Assembly (NCBI RefSeq): GCF_001660625.3
Contig: NC_030427.2
Location: 12,408,711 to 12,472,710, forward strand
Length of the DNA: 64,000 bases
Reading direction: 5' to 3'
Source: Ictalurus punctatus
Taxonomy: Eukaryota; Chordata; Actinopteri; Siluriformes; Ictaluridae
The translations under genes and the position numbers were made by a program. The notes beneath the pieces were generated by a model. That model was not told where the DNA came from. It did no database searches and saw only the letters and a list, made by a program, of their open reading frames with translations. Below are positions 33,318 to 44,885 of this stretch, piece after piece. Within the stretch, counting starts at the first letter, position 1; every line of letters begins with the position of its first letter.

Positions 33318-33608
33318 ATAAATATTTGGCTTTGTAAATCAGAAATGAAATGCATTAATTTGGTATTAAAACAACAACAATGGAATTTCACAATTGCAAA
33401 TGAATTTGAAATTAACACAATTAAGGGAACATATGTTATAAGCACCACATTGTTTATAACCCACACAGCATGAAGACCAGCATGTGTGTGTGCGGGGGGG
33501 GGTTCCTGATGTGCATTTGAAAGCTGCACAGTGGAGATCGAGCTCCCCGCCTGTTCGTAATTACCCAGAGCTAGGTCTCTGGGGCAAAGAGAGAAACACA
33601 CAGACAAA

Positions 33609-33642
33609 CACACACACACACGCACATGCACACACACACATA

Positions 33643-33673
<31 letters not shown>
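33609..33673. repeat. (CA)n microsatellite, interrupted
   Basis: A CA array with GCAC, TGCAC and ATAC interruptions. Confidence 0.9.
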
Positions 33674-33674
<1 letters not shown>

Positions 33675-33832
33675 GAGAGAGAAACACACAGAAACACACA
33701 AAGACTTCAAGGTATTAGATATGCCTGAATGTAGCATAGCAGCTTACAACACCTCACCCCCACTAACCTGAAAGAGAAAGAGCGGAAATCCAGACCACAG
33801 AGGCCACCTGGCACCTGTTTATACCCAGCAGG

Positions 33833-33834
<2 letters not shown>

Positions 33835-33899
<65 letters not shown>
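33835..33899. repeat. (TG)n microsatellite
   Basis: A perfect TG array of about 32 units. Confidence 0.95.
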
Positions 33900-33902
<3 letters not shown>

Positions 33903-33976
33903 GGGGGATTACAGTCTTGGTTTTGCGGCCGTGATCTCACAGGATTATTCCGTTTTGTGTGAGTCCGGCTCAGTAT

Positions 33977-33977
<1 letters not shown>

Positions 33978-34026
<49 letters not shown>

Positions 34027-34144
34027 TGTAGATACATGGGGTTGGTTTTAAGAGGTCTCTTGGGTCAGCTCTGAATGTGGGGCTATAAGTTTGACTGGTC
34101 CGAGACCTCAGAGCTCTTAAAACCAACCCCATGTTTCTATAGTA

Positions 34145-34200
<56 letters not shown>
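33978..34200. repeat. large hairpin with (CA)n and (TG)n arms
   Basis: A CA array (33978-34022) followed by catactgtagatacatgggg and ttggttttaagag is mirrored on the other side. The mirror reads ctcttaaaaccaaccccatg, then tttctatagtatgtg, then a TG array (about 34151-34199). The single-copy arms match over about 35 bases with few mismatches, and the loop is about 45-60 bases. Including the dinucleotides, each arm is near 85 bases. Confidence 0.85.
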
Positions 34201-34202
<2 letters not shown>

Positions 34203-34485
34203 TGTCCCTGTGGGTTTATCATAGCATGAGCTATGATATTTTAAAATAAACCAGAAAAATGAGTGACTACAATATAGTAATTTTTTTATTCTAATTTGAA
34301 ATTTTTGACAGTAATGCCAGCTGCTAGGCAAATCGCAGATTCATATTAATTAATACATTGTCAAACATGTAGTAAGAAGTTACATATGGAATGTGTGTGT
34401 ATGGTGGTGCAATGCTTTATCTAAGTATAATAATAAAGTAAATAAAAAGACGTGGTGCTATTAAACTAAGAAAAATGTATAAACA

Positions 34486-35200
34486 TTGATATGGTGGAAT
34501 CTTCCTTTAATGAGATGTTTATTTATTATTTATGGAAGGAGTCTCCAGTGTCAGCAATTTTTAAAGTCCCTGTGAAGTGATTTGAAACGTGAAGAGTTAT
34601 TTAATGTGATGATGTAATTTCCACTAAAACAGGAAGCAAGGGCTGTACAAATAGAGTAGCTCCTCCCTCTTTTTAAATAGCCAATAGCATTTAGCTTATC
34701 ATACAGTCCAGGCTAAGCCATAATTGACAGTTAGTACCATGTATTTTTATAATGTGAACGGGACACTTCATATTCAAGAGTCATAAAAGTTGTCATCTAG
34801 TCATCAAAATTGTTGATCCATATTGATGGTAGAGAGAGATATATCTTCTAAATGTGAATTTTGTCATTGTTTTGGAGCACACTAGCTTGTAGATAACTTT
34901 AAGGGTAATATTAGCCATATACTAAAAGCCACAAAATATTTTATTTTATTTAATGGGGACTTTAAAGAACAGTAAGTTTACCACCATGGAAAAGTGATTT
35001 TCTGGTTTCTCTGTAACATGACAATATTCATTTTATTAAATTCAAATGAGACAAAAAGACAGACTGGTAAGGGAATGACTTACAGCTGCTATAGCATAAG
35101 TGATAACAGGAACTAACTTTTGCGGATGTTACATAAGAATAAATGTAACCATACATGGATAAAAAGCATCATACCAAGTATTTTATTCTTTACTTATTTG
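34486..35200 (+). mobile_element. dispersed repeat R1, copy D, interrupted by a MITE
   Basis: The module ggaaggagtctccagtgtca at 34534-34553 is preceded by taatgagatgtttattt. After the inserted MITE, R1 resumes with aacagtaagtttaccacca, and then with gataacaggaactaactttt (35102-35121) and catggataaaaagcatcat. These last two modules are also present in copy E. Confidence 0.55.
34559..34967. mobile_element. MITE with tttaaagtccc inverted ends
   Basis: The left end tttaaagtccctgtgaagtg and the right end atggggactttaaag are inverted copies of one another. The 409-bp interior is AT-rich and non-coding. It sits inside R1 copy D, so it inserted later. Confidence 0.65.
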
Positions 35201-35639
35201 TATAGTCCATCGTGGTCAAATTTGACCCACTGATTTGTAAACATCAGCCAATAGAAAACAAGAGTCTGGCTGTGGTGTCATCTTTCTTTGGTATCATCTT
35301 TCAAACAAGAAGCTGCTAAAAATTACATAGCACTCACATGTACAAGAGTTTAGTGCTGGTTTATAAGATTAGTGCGAATGTGGTAGGAGTTTATTGTGAT
35401 TTAGAAAAACTAGTGTAAGTATACAGTGTAACAATGTATTGAGATTTATCAGCATTAGTGTTCATTTACAGCTGGTTTATTGCACTTTAGCAGCATTAGT
35501 TCTGGTGCAAAGATACTGAAGGAACCTTACTATTAAGGTAGGGGTTGATTGCCATAATATATGATGTGGAAGCTCAGTGGTTTGTATAAAATTCTGTAAA
35601 ATAAAGAAAAATTTGTAAGTTATCACCAATGAAAACTGG

Positions 35640-36060
35640 CAGTAAGACCTTCTGAGACCCTGCTTCCCAACATGTTTACCCTGTACTGTCTGACTGCTCA
35701 TTGTCTGTTAATGAGAGCTGAGAGTCACCTGGTGAGGAGGAGCACGGCAACGTTGCTCCCGCAGAGTGGTGGCTTTTTGTGTGGGGTTCGAACTCTAACC
35801 CTGGCCCCCTTCCTGCTCCACCGCCTTCCACTTAAAGACTCGGTCATTAGCAGTCACGGAGAAGGAGGCCCTTCGTGGGACCTGGGCCATTTCAGCATCG
35901 CAGCACCCGCTTTTTGTTTTTGTGCCCCGTCAAAAGAGCTCACCTAATTAAGCATGAGGTTTCGGGGGAGCTGAAGAAAAAGGCTTCCATTAATGGCTCT
36001 CTTAGAATTTACTTAATGAATTGTGCAGCCACCGCTAGTGGAAGACAACAGCGTTGGATA
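35640..36060. other. GC-rich single-copy island (CNE candidate)
   Basis: About 400 bp of repeat-free, GC-richer sequence with a homeobox-type core (cacctaattaagcatgagg) and a ctcccgcagag patch. There is no recognisable protein, and frames of 72-91 codons do not resemble known domains. This is one of the most CNE-like stretches of the window by appearance. Confidence 0.3.
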
Positions 36061-36635
36061 AAAAAAGGGGGAAACAGAAAGCGAGAGCGGTGAGGGACTG
36101 GAAGAGAAAAAAGGTGATAAACAACTCAAAGCAGGTCATTACGGAGGGACAAAGGGATAGAGAGACAGAGAAAGAGAACGAGAGAAATTTTGTGCCTTTG
36201 GGTCATTTCTTCTACTCTATTCCTCCTCACACCTTTATGAACATCATTTCTTTCACCGAACTCCGCTGGCCTTGTTTTGGGGTCTCAGCTGCTTTTTTGC
36301 CCTCCCTCCCTGCCTGCTTTCGTTTGTGTCTCAAGGCTTTGGATGCCTTTCTTCTAGGCTGCAAACGCCGTGGAACAAGCTTGTTAGCTCGCATGGATAT
36401 TTTGACTGGAGATAGACTTTGGCCACTTGCCTACAGAAACAGAGGCAGAGTCCAACCTGGTGTACTGTAATTGTCCCAGCTACAGTCCCGAGAGACTGCA
36501 GACGTCTGATACATATCAAAAGCTTCTCTCATCTCACTCCTTTTCATTCCCTCTTCCCTTTCGTCAGCTTCTTCTTCTGTTTCTTTTTTACCCAGGAAAA
36601 GAAACTTGTAAATTAATTTCAGTGTCAAAACAAGT

Positions 36636-36698
36636 CTCTCTCTCTCTCTCTCTGTCTCTCTCTGTCTCTCTCTCTCTCTCTCTCGCTCGCTCGCTTGC
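36636..36698. repeat. (CT)n microsatellite, interrupted
   Basis: CT array with CTGT and CTCG interruptions. Confidence 0.9.
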
Positions 36699-37649
36699 TC
36701 TCTTCTTCTGCTTTCCTTTTCATACTCTCTTGTTATCTTGCAGTTTTTAACCCTGAAGTTTTCATCAAAGCAGAGGAGTGCCAGAAAGTACTGCAGAAAA
36801 CTAAGTCTGTAATTTACACAGCTGATGTTTATTGAGGTCTGCGCACCCTATTTTATATAATGACTGCCAGAGATTTGGGGTCTGTTTTTTATTCCTAGTG
36901 CTTGGCACAACTTCTGGTGTACAGTAAGTCCAAGAAAGAATGTGAAACAAAAACAAGAAAGAAACTGAAACGACAAAAGACAGCCTAGCGATCAGAAATT
37001 CACAAGACGTATGAACTTTCAAACCAAAAGGTTATTTTGGACACATTTTTTCCCCCGTATATTACTTTCCCAATGCAGCAATATGAGGAAGTCTATTATA
37101 TACTACATGATCATTTGACTGATGGATGATGTCATGCCACACATATCCGAAATAAAGGAATGTGATTTACAGGTCAGTCACCTTTAATAATTTATAAGTT
37201 GTGTAGAAGAGACGTCTTTCGGACCTTAGCCATTACCGACTATAATGTGTGTCAAGGTTTTGGACATATTTTCTTTGCCGTTACTAGCATTCATTTTCTC
37301 TTTTCCTCAGAGCTATGATGCAATAACACCTCTTTCACGAAACACAGGAAGTGCAGAGAACCATGTGGTTCGTACAGAGAGAGAGAAAGAGCAAATTGCA
37401 GGAGGAATTTTATCACCTCTCAAATGTGCATGCTCTTGTCTTAGTTAAACCAGTTAGCCACCGTTACAGAAGCCATTGGGATGCTTTATGTACTTGAACC
37501 AATTCAATTATTTGTTTGGGTGAGTCAGCTGGAGGAGAGCAAGCCTAAGAGAGGGGTAGTCATAAATCAGGCCTCATCTCTGAGACAAGGTCTCTCTCTC
37601 TCTGTTTCTCTCCTTCTGAATGCACCGTACTGGCTTCAGATGAGTGGAC

Positions 37650-37870
37650 AGGAAGTGCCTTGATTAATGTAATGCAATAGCAGAAATGGCTGCTAAAATG
37701 CCCCGGCACGCCTGTTCAGAGATATTTCATTTATGGTATGAAATTGCGGACGCTTCTCGCCTCACCCCTCAGGACACTTAAACCGTTTATTCTTTCCTCT
37801 TATGCAGTCAATCAATACATATGACAGTGATGACTATTTAATTCTGTCTTTTGTATCCCCACTTCTTTCT
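37650..37870. other. single-copy island (CNE candidate)
   Basis: Repeat-free and balanced in composition, ending just before pyrimidine-rich sequence. It contains gcagtcaatcaatacatatg, which has PBX/HOX-like tcaatcaat cores. There is no coding frame of note. Confidence 0.2.
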
Positions 37871-37874
37871 CTCT

Positions 37875-40350
37875 GTCTCCGTCTCTCTCTCTTACACGTA
37901 TCGTTCGTCTTTCAGAAAAAGGAAGGATGAGAGGAGGAAAAATAATGCAAGTCCCGTGCGAGTACTATCTCTCTCTCTCTCTCTGTCTTAATCTACCTCT
38001 GCTATCTTTATCTATCTCTCTTTGCCACAGAAGAGAAGAGTTATACCGCTTTTCAATTCAGCACTGTTCAGCAGCTTCGACTCCATGCCTAAGCACCCTT
38101 TGATAAGATCTGTTCCATATACATACTTCGATTGAACGGACACGTTCCAATATTGCACCAGTACCCTTGATCTACTGAATACCCACTTGATAGGCTTTAC
38201 ATGAATCTTATGGAAATGCCTCTATGTAGATTGCAATTTAACCCGGCTTTCTGCCGAGTCAGTCCTTTCAGCTGGCAAAAAAAAAGGAGGGAGTTGTGCC
38301 TTTTGGAGCAATAAACGTCTTATTGAACAGCTAAATTTAATTCAGTTTTGACCCAGGTGTCACCCTGGTATTCTCAAAGAACACCCTAAGTGAGTGAGAC
38401 AGTGAGGGTGTATTTTTATTCAGAGTTGGCAGAGAAAGAATTTTTAATATTTATTATTTAATTTTTATTATTTATGCAGGGAAATTTACGGGTATTCAGA
38501 GTTGGATTACCCACATGCTTAAGCTGATTTTCTGGGCTCCCATTCAGAATATCCAAATCATCTGCATGTAGTTCACACCTCCAAGATTGCCAAATTTTTC
38601 TTGGGTAGAGGTGTCCAGGATGTGGTTTTTCAATAGACAAGCGCTTGAATTTTTTTCTTTGCTGTCAAATGCAATACAATGTAAAAAAACAAGAAAGAGG
38701 TAATTTACAAATGAAAAAGAAAAAAAAAGACGTATGATATGAATGAAAAACACTGAACTGTAGTCTAGTATATTGACAACATGTTGCAACATAAAAAGTC
38801 CTTGTAATTATCACATTATTCACTGCAAATTTGCTTTAATTTAACAAAATGGCTTCCAGTCTCTTTGTGAAATATGCTCTCCTGTAAAGAAAGCATATCC
38901 ATGGATAAACTTAAAGGATAAGCTGACCAAGCACTTATTCATAACTTTATCCATAAAAGCAAATCAGTCCTTGAGATCATGTCCTTAAGATCGGTCCTTG
39001 AGATTTCTCGAACTAAGATGTTGTGTCCTCTGATGTTCTCTGTGGGCAAAAAAGTTATTTTCTTTTACTTGAACCATTTGATACTGTTGATTAATTAATA
39101 GCATCTTATTTGTTTGTTTATTTATTTTGGGCCTTAAATGGCGTTCCATCGTTTTTTTTTTAAGTCTCTTTACAGCTATAAATTTCAACGTGAGTTACTG
39201 TGGTTTCATCACACTGTCAGACAGTGGCACTGGACTTAAGGTCAAGGTCAGAATCCAGTGTAACTGAGACACCCTCTGTTTTTGGCCATCTCTACCCTGC
39301 TAGTGGAACTCTCTGAATAGCGCTTAAGTCTGTAATTATGTTGGAAAGTCTGAATACCGATGTGCACAACTTCTTACTACTCAACTCTGAATCATGCCCC
39401 ATGACTTTCTGCTCTTTTTTAAACAAACTTCTGAAGCCAGACTCCTTTCGCGCAGCCATGTGTCTCCAACAAGTTGACATCCGCGCTTGCCCTCTAAGCA
39501 TGCAACACCCCAGAAAATGAGTTGGCTTTTTTTTGTGCATCCGGATCAGGAGCGTGTGCGTGTGCATGCATGGTGAAATCCTTTTCTTGTTGGATGGAGC
39601 AACTGGTTTTCGTTCAAGGTAGAGAAGTCTGTCCTTGCAATCTGTGCCACTCAGAGCAGCGCATGTGTCTCTGGCTTCGCCCCACTGGAGCATAGGACGT
39701 GTTCTATTCTAGTCAGCATGAGAACAGGAGGAACAGTGGTTGTTGTTACTTAGGGAACACGCGGACACACACACGTAGAGTGAATGCGCAGAAGCTGAGG
39801 ACGGATGGCTTCTGTGCAACACTCGTTTTTATCAAGCGGAGACTGCTTTCCAATGAGCCACCTGTTTACCACACCAAGGCCTGCCAATTACAAACACACA
39901 CACACACACATGCACACACTTCACAACTCTGACTGTATCTGTATCTGTAAGAAGCTATTGTATATTCAAAGTAAGCTCACTCCTACTTAAAACATGTTTC
40001 TTGTGTTGTGTATTCACACTTTTATGCAACCGGCTACACTTAAAATAGAAGCACCTTTAATCAATCAAAGGAAGAATCATATTACAGCCTGTGTAGTAGG
40101 AAAATAATTGAAATTTAACATTAAATTATATACTGATTTAGCAGTTTATCAGGCACACCAGTCATAATGGGGCATTTTGTAGCTCATCTGTTAGGCTATG
40201 CTATGAACAGTTTGGCAGATATATCAATGGAAAACCATTGATCAGATTCAGATTATATAATTATCACTGTGGTGGACCATCAGTAGTGACACTGACATGG
40301 TACCATGGTACCACAATATTGATCAGCTTACCAAGCCAAAATCTCTAGCC
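37875..40350. other. single-copy sequence, nothing recognised
   Basis: Mixed sequence with short CT tracts (about 37868-37890 and 37968-37985) and short CA tracts near 39895-39920. A 133-codon minus-strand frame at 39292-39693 has no recognisable domain. Confidence 0.5.
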
Positions 40351-40354
40351 AAAT

Positions 40355-41480
40355 GTGTACTTTTTCACATTTTGTAGTGTTAAAACCTGCAGCTGAAATG
40401 GACTTCATGTCATGAATCTACACAAAATAGTCCATAATATTGAAATGAATGGAAAAAAATTAGAAATATAGGAAACGTATAAATATATTAAAAAAAAAAA
40501 AAAAAAGATATTTAAAATACAGAAGATTTTATACTAAATCCACATTAATCTGGATACATTTAAAAACAGTGTTTTCATTTTAAAACTCTCTCCATCTATA
40601 CTGGGCTTTCAAACGTAAAAAACATAAGAAGCTTTGGCCTGAGTCATTTCCATCAGGCGTTTATTTAAAAATGCAATCTGAAATTTATTAAAAAAAGTGA
40701 CATTAATCTTTAACAAAGCTATCAAACTGGATAGCAGGCACAACTGCACCACACCGTCGTCTAACATTTTACGTTTTACATGGTTTAACATTCAGTTTGT
40801 TTTTAGTTAAATGGGTCACATGACTGCATCACATGACTAAAATATATCATCATTTTTAAATATCTCCATTTTCTCAGTTCACACTACAATGAAAAAAATG
40901 CATTTTCAAATTCATCCACTCGGGAGAGCGTTTTCGAAAAGCTCAGTTTTCGCTCTACAAAAATGCGATCTCAGTGTGGAAAGAAGGCCACAATGTAGAG
41001 AAAAATATGTGTTTTCAGATTTATCCGGATTAATGTTGACATGACCTTAGTTGAATAAGTATTCACCTCCATTTTTGTGAAAATTAGGTCTGGTGCCATC
41101 AGAAGTCACATAATTAGTTAAGTGGAGTTCACATCTGTTCTTGGAAAGGTCCAGAGTTTGTTACAGAACATATGTAAAACAAACTGCAAATATGAAGACC
41201 AAAATAAGTCAAGGTTTAGTTATTTAAAAAAAAAAAAAAAAAAAAAATCCTAACTTTGAACATCCCAAAAAGCGACATTAAATCAATTATTAAAAATGGA
41301 AAGAATATGAAACAACCATGACATTAATCAGAGAAGCCAAATTTTACAAAACCTAAGCTCTTCAAGTATATCATATGATTCCATGGGGAGAATAAACAGT
41401 CCAGGGGCAATGGATTCCAATGAAATATTGGAAAAGCAAAGTAACTAAAACAGGAAAGGGAAGTAGAGGAACACTTGGAA
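40355..41480 (+). mobile_element. decayed Tc1-like transposon, split by a MITE
   Basis: The left part (tttttcacattttgtagtgt near 40360-40380, cacaaaatagtccataatat) resembles the terminal region of another fish Tc1-like family. The right part after the MITE contains ggtccagagtttgttacaga, and then the transposase start region with ATG at 41192. The frame breaks after 11 codons (MKTKISQGLVI then stop). A helix-turn-helix-like stretch can still be read after an expanded A run (about 41252-41310: LNIPKSDIKSIIKNGK). The catalytic half is absent. Confidence 0.6.
40540..41046. mobile_element. hAT-like MITE nested in the Tc1-like remnant
   Basis: The left end ccacattaatctggatacat and the right end tttatccggattaatgttga form inverted terminal repeats. 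Subterminal aaaacagtgttttcatttta and gagcgttttcgaaaagctca blocks match a fish MITE family with gcgttttcaaa-type subterminal sequence. No coding capacity. Confidence 0.6.
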
Positions 41481-41484
41481 GAAA

Positions 41485-42585
41485 TGTATTATTACAACAC
41501 TTAAAAGATACTTATTTAAAATATGTTTTAAAAAATATATACTATTTATCACAACACATTACATGCAAATGAAAGTTCCTGTCTTGTCTTTCACCTTTTT
41601 TTCTTAAGCGAACCTTTTCTTTAACCTCAGTCAGTGAGGTATTAAACAGGTACCACACATTGACAAACCAAGTTAGAAAGGTAGGGTGTACTTATTTACA
41701 GCTGATCACCCAGGTGTGTAAATCACTGACAAAATCAGGACACTATCTCAGGTCAGAGTCTCAAAATCATTCACCTGGACTCTAAAAACATTTCAGTCAC
41801 CAGTTATCAGATGCCATTTGTTTTGGTTACTGTGTTGAATGTCTTGGCTCCCCTCTACCTCCACATTATCACCAGTGAGTGGGTGGTGTACATTCTCAGC
41901 ACAGCTTTGACACTGGCATTACAGTGTTTGTGGTTCAGGTACAATTGAATAGTTTTTCTCATGCTTAAACATGGTGTTCTCCAAAATGCAAAATCATAGA
42001 GACACTTGGACCAACTATGTTTCATGTCTTGGGATATGAAGTCCTTGCTGAAATACTGAACAACTGAAAAATATGTAAGCTTTTGTGTTGCTACACATGT
42101 TTTTTTTTTTTGTTTGTTTGTTTTTTGTCACATTTTACCTTCACACTCCTTTAAAATACACACACTTTCTCCGTATTCAGTCACATATTAGATGCCTCAG
42201 GTAGAAGCATCCGGATTGATCAGTGACCAGCTCTCACAGGTTCTTCACCTGAGAGCCGAGTCAAGCATTTTACACTTTTCGTGCACCGTTAATCATTTTC
42301 CACCAGAGAAATCATAAATCATCCTGTCTGAAAAACCCACCTGGATCGGAAAAGCATATTGAGATCTTTATTTTTGTGTTTACCTCCGTAGGTACTTAGC
42401 CAATCAAAGAAAATAGAAATCATCCAATTTCCTGAGAACGATCAGAATGATTTAAATGCTACAATTTGAATGTATTTAACTGTGAATAGACCGTTTCTTC
42501 CAACTATCTACCTGAGAGGCTTTTTTTTCATTCATCTTGAAAATGCAAGCACTGGTGCTTTTTACTTTCTTTCTTTCTTTTTTTT
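41485..42585. other. single-copy sequence, nothing recognised
   Basis: AT-rich with a TTTG run near 42102-42122. A fragment around 42040-42150 may also derive from Tc1-like terminal sequence, but it is too short to call. Confidence 0.45.
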
Positions 42586-42589
42586 TTTA

Positions 42590-42885
42590 CTTTGGGCAAG
42601 CTGACTCTTACACACCCGGTTAATTTCAGAGGCCTTGTAAACACAATCCTCAAATTGATGTTATCAATTGTGATGTTAGCAAATAGTGCTGGCAGATCTT
42701 GTGCTCTGTGTTTATCTCCCGCAGCACGCAACCACCTGCTAAGAGGTGTCACACTTTAATGAAATTGTTTGAATATCGCCAGAGCGTTGCTAAGAAACAG
42801 CGCTGCCGCTCCTGCTGAAGCGAAGCGCACAGATTTCTGTCATCAAATGTTGATTAGAGATGAATGGCACCAGAGGTGCAGAGAC
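42590..42885. promoter_or_regulatory. CNE candidate with RFX X-box-like site
   Basis: A repeat-free block in which gttgctaagaaac (42786-42798) resembles an RFX X-box (gttgccatggcaac class, two inverted half sites). It is followed by CpG-rich cgctgccgctcctgctgaag. Conservation cannot be tested here. It could equally be a chance match, since 13-mers of this quality occur by chance. Confidence 0.3.
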
Positions 42886-43089
42886 CTGCTGTGCCCGGAG
42901 CTCATCTAGCGCAGACGCTAGGTGGAATCGGTGCTTTGTGTTCGGTTTTTGGCACTGGTTTGGCCTCTACGGGATTTCACAGGACAAACGGAGGTGGATT
43001 TATGTGCAAGGTTTTTAGGTGTCTCTCTGATGGCTTAATAAACTACAGCAATTGGCAACTATGTGTAAAGAGTTTCACAGGTTAGCTAT

Positions 43090-44455
43090 GCAGTCGCTAT
43101 CATTTTAAACCTCTAACAATTTACCATACAGCTATACCCTTGTCCCATTTAGCTTTGATTCCAAGATTATTCATAGCTCTTAGAAAATCAGTTTGCTCTT
43201 TGAAATTGTGACTCCATACCCTGAATGGAACTGACACTTGCATTTTCAGAGGCATTTTGCAGTTACAGCTACAACCGGCCAGTTTCTTTATTAGAACAAT
43301 GTGAAAAGCTCTGCATTTCAATCACAAATGTGTGTATGTGTGTCTGGATATCTTGGTGCCTGTGGTGGGTTTTCTGGCTGCTGGTGAGCATCAGGTCTGC
43401 CTGCATGCAGAGAGAGCGTTCTCCTGCATTCCTCGCTCTCAGCATGGACTCCATCAAGCTTCTGTGGGACACCTTTTTGGACCCTGTGAGACAGGAGATG
43501 GTACAAGGAGGGAGCCCACTACAAAAAAATCAGGAAGATCGTTCACAGGCGCAATTATCGGACCGTTCTCTACAGGTGCGGATCAATCCAGACCTTTTAA
43601 TCCAGAGGGCAGTGGAGTCACTACAGAGCTGAGACCAGTGAAAGTCGATGTACAGCCGGAGGAAAGGCATGTGTGTATGTACTCTGTAACTGTGGGAAGG
43701 TTACTCGAAAGGTCTGGACAACAGGATAATACTGTAAATACATAAGATCCATAAGATTTAGAGGTAATGCATCCCTGCACAGTGGAACAGCTCTTGTGAA
43801 TTTTGAATAGACCAGGTATGTCCTAAGATGCCAACATGGTACTGGTGTTATAAACCATTCCATTTATATGTAGCTTTGTGATGTCAAGAACAAAAAAATG
43901 GATCCATTTTTTCATGACTACACCAGCTCAAAAGCAGAACAGTTTTGATGTGGTTATAGAACAAGCACACTAAACAAATTATTATCCTTTCTGTACAAGG
44001 TATCACATCCCCTCCATGACCTATTGTTCGAACTGCAGTGCACCTTTAATAACAGCCACGTTCAGCTTCGCTGTAGCCAGGAATGGTACAGGAGGTCATT
44101 TTTACCAACAGTACAATCACCCTGTACAACTGTTTACTGCACTGCAGCTAACACACTATACAGTATAATTGCACTACATACAACTTATTGTGGATTTTAT
44201 CACTTAAGATATACTTCAAAAAATAAAATAAGAATCATGTATTTCACCATTTCCATAAACAGGAAATACTACATGCACGATTGTGATGAAGGGAAGTGTC
44301 TGTTGTTCTGAGTGTAACATTTACTTCAAACAGGGTCTGTGTCTCAAGATTAGCAAATCCAAACAGATTTACAATAAAACGATATGATTTAAAATAAATT
44401 TGTGACTAAATTGGTGATCCATCTCGTGTTTTTATACTTTAAGCAGAATTACAGA
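43090..44455. other. single-copy sequence, nothing recognised
   Basis: Overlapping frames of 135-137 codons occur at 43225-43745 on the plus strand. They have no recognisable domains, and the two frames share the same DNA. A gtactggtgttataaaccat piece at about 43839 resembles R1-type or other MITE sequence but is short. Confidence 0.45.
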
Positions 44456-44459
44456 GGAG

Positions 44460-44885
44460 TATTGTTTATATCAGATGTTGTACCTAATAGAGGTTAATTT
44501 AAGTTTTAGGTTGTAACTTAAACTTCTCAAGTGAAAATATCTTGAAAATAGTAAAATGTATCTAGTATTTTATATTGCAAGGCAACAGTAAAACAGATAA
44601 AAGAATAAACCTATTTGGAAATATTTGTTTACTAATTTCAAAATTAAAATAATCTTGTTCTATTTGCTAATTTTAGACATTTATTTCTAGAAAGAAGCTA
44701 CATTATTTGGTAATATATTTAAAAAATTTAAGCTCTGAAAGTAGAAAAAAAAAAAAAAAACGAACTAGAAACAGGTTTAATAATTCTACTGGTTTATGGT
44801 AATCTTACAATAGGAAATACTCACTAAATGTGACTGTAGTTAAGATATTCACACTTATTAAGATGTAATTTTTTACAGTGTATGC
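44460..44885. repeat. AT-rich repeat-like stretch
   Basis: The sequence resembles a common fish AT-rich MITE by its cttctcaagtgaaaatatct module and its end ttttttacagtgtatgc. It contains an A run of 17 at about 44743-44759. Terminal repeats are not clear, so this is a weak call. Confidence 0.3.

Noticed and set aside
33149..33697. A 182-codon minus-strand frame
   Set aside because: It reads through a SINE fragment and a CA array, and has no protein-family signature.
43225..43745. Two overlapping plus-strand frames of 135 and 137 codons
   Set aside because: They use the same DNA in different frames, with no recognisable domain and no clear splice sites; chance frames are likely.
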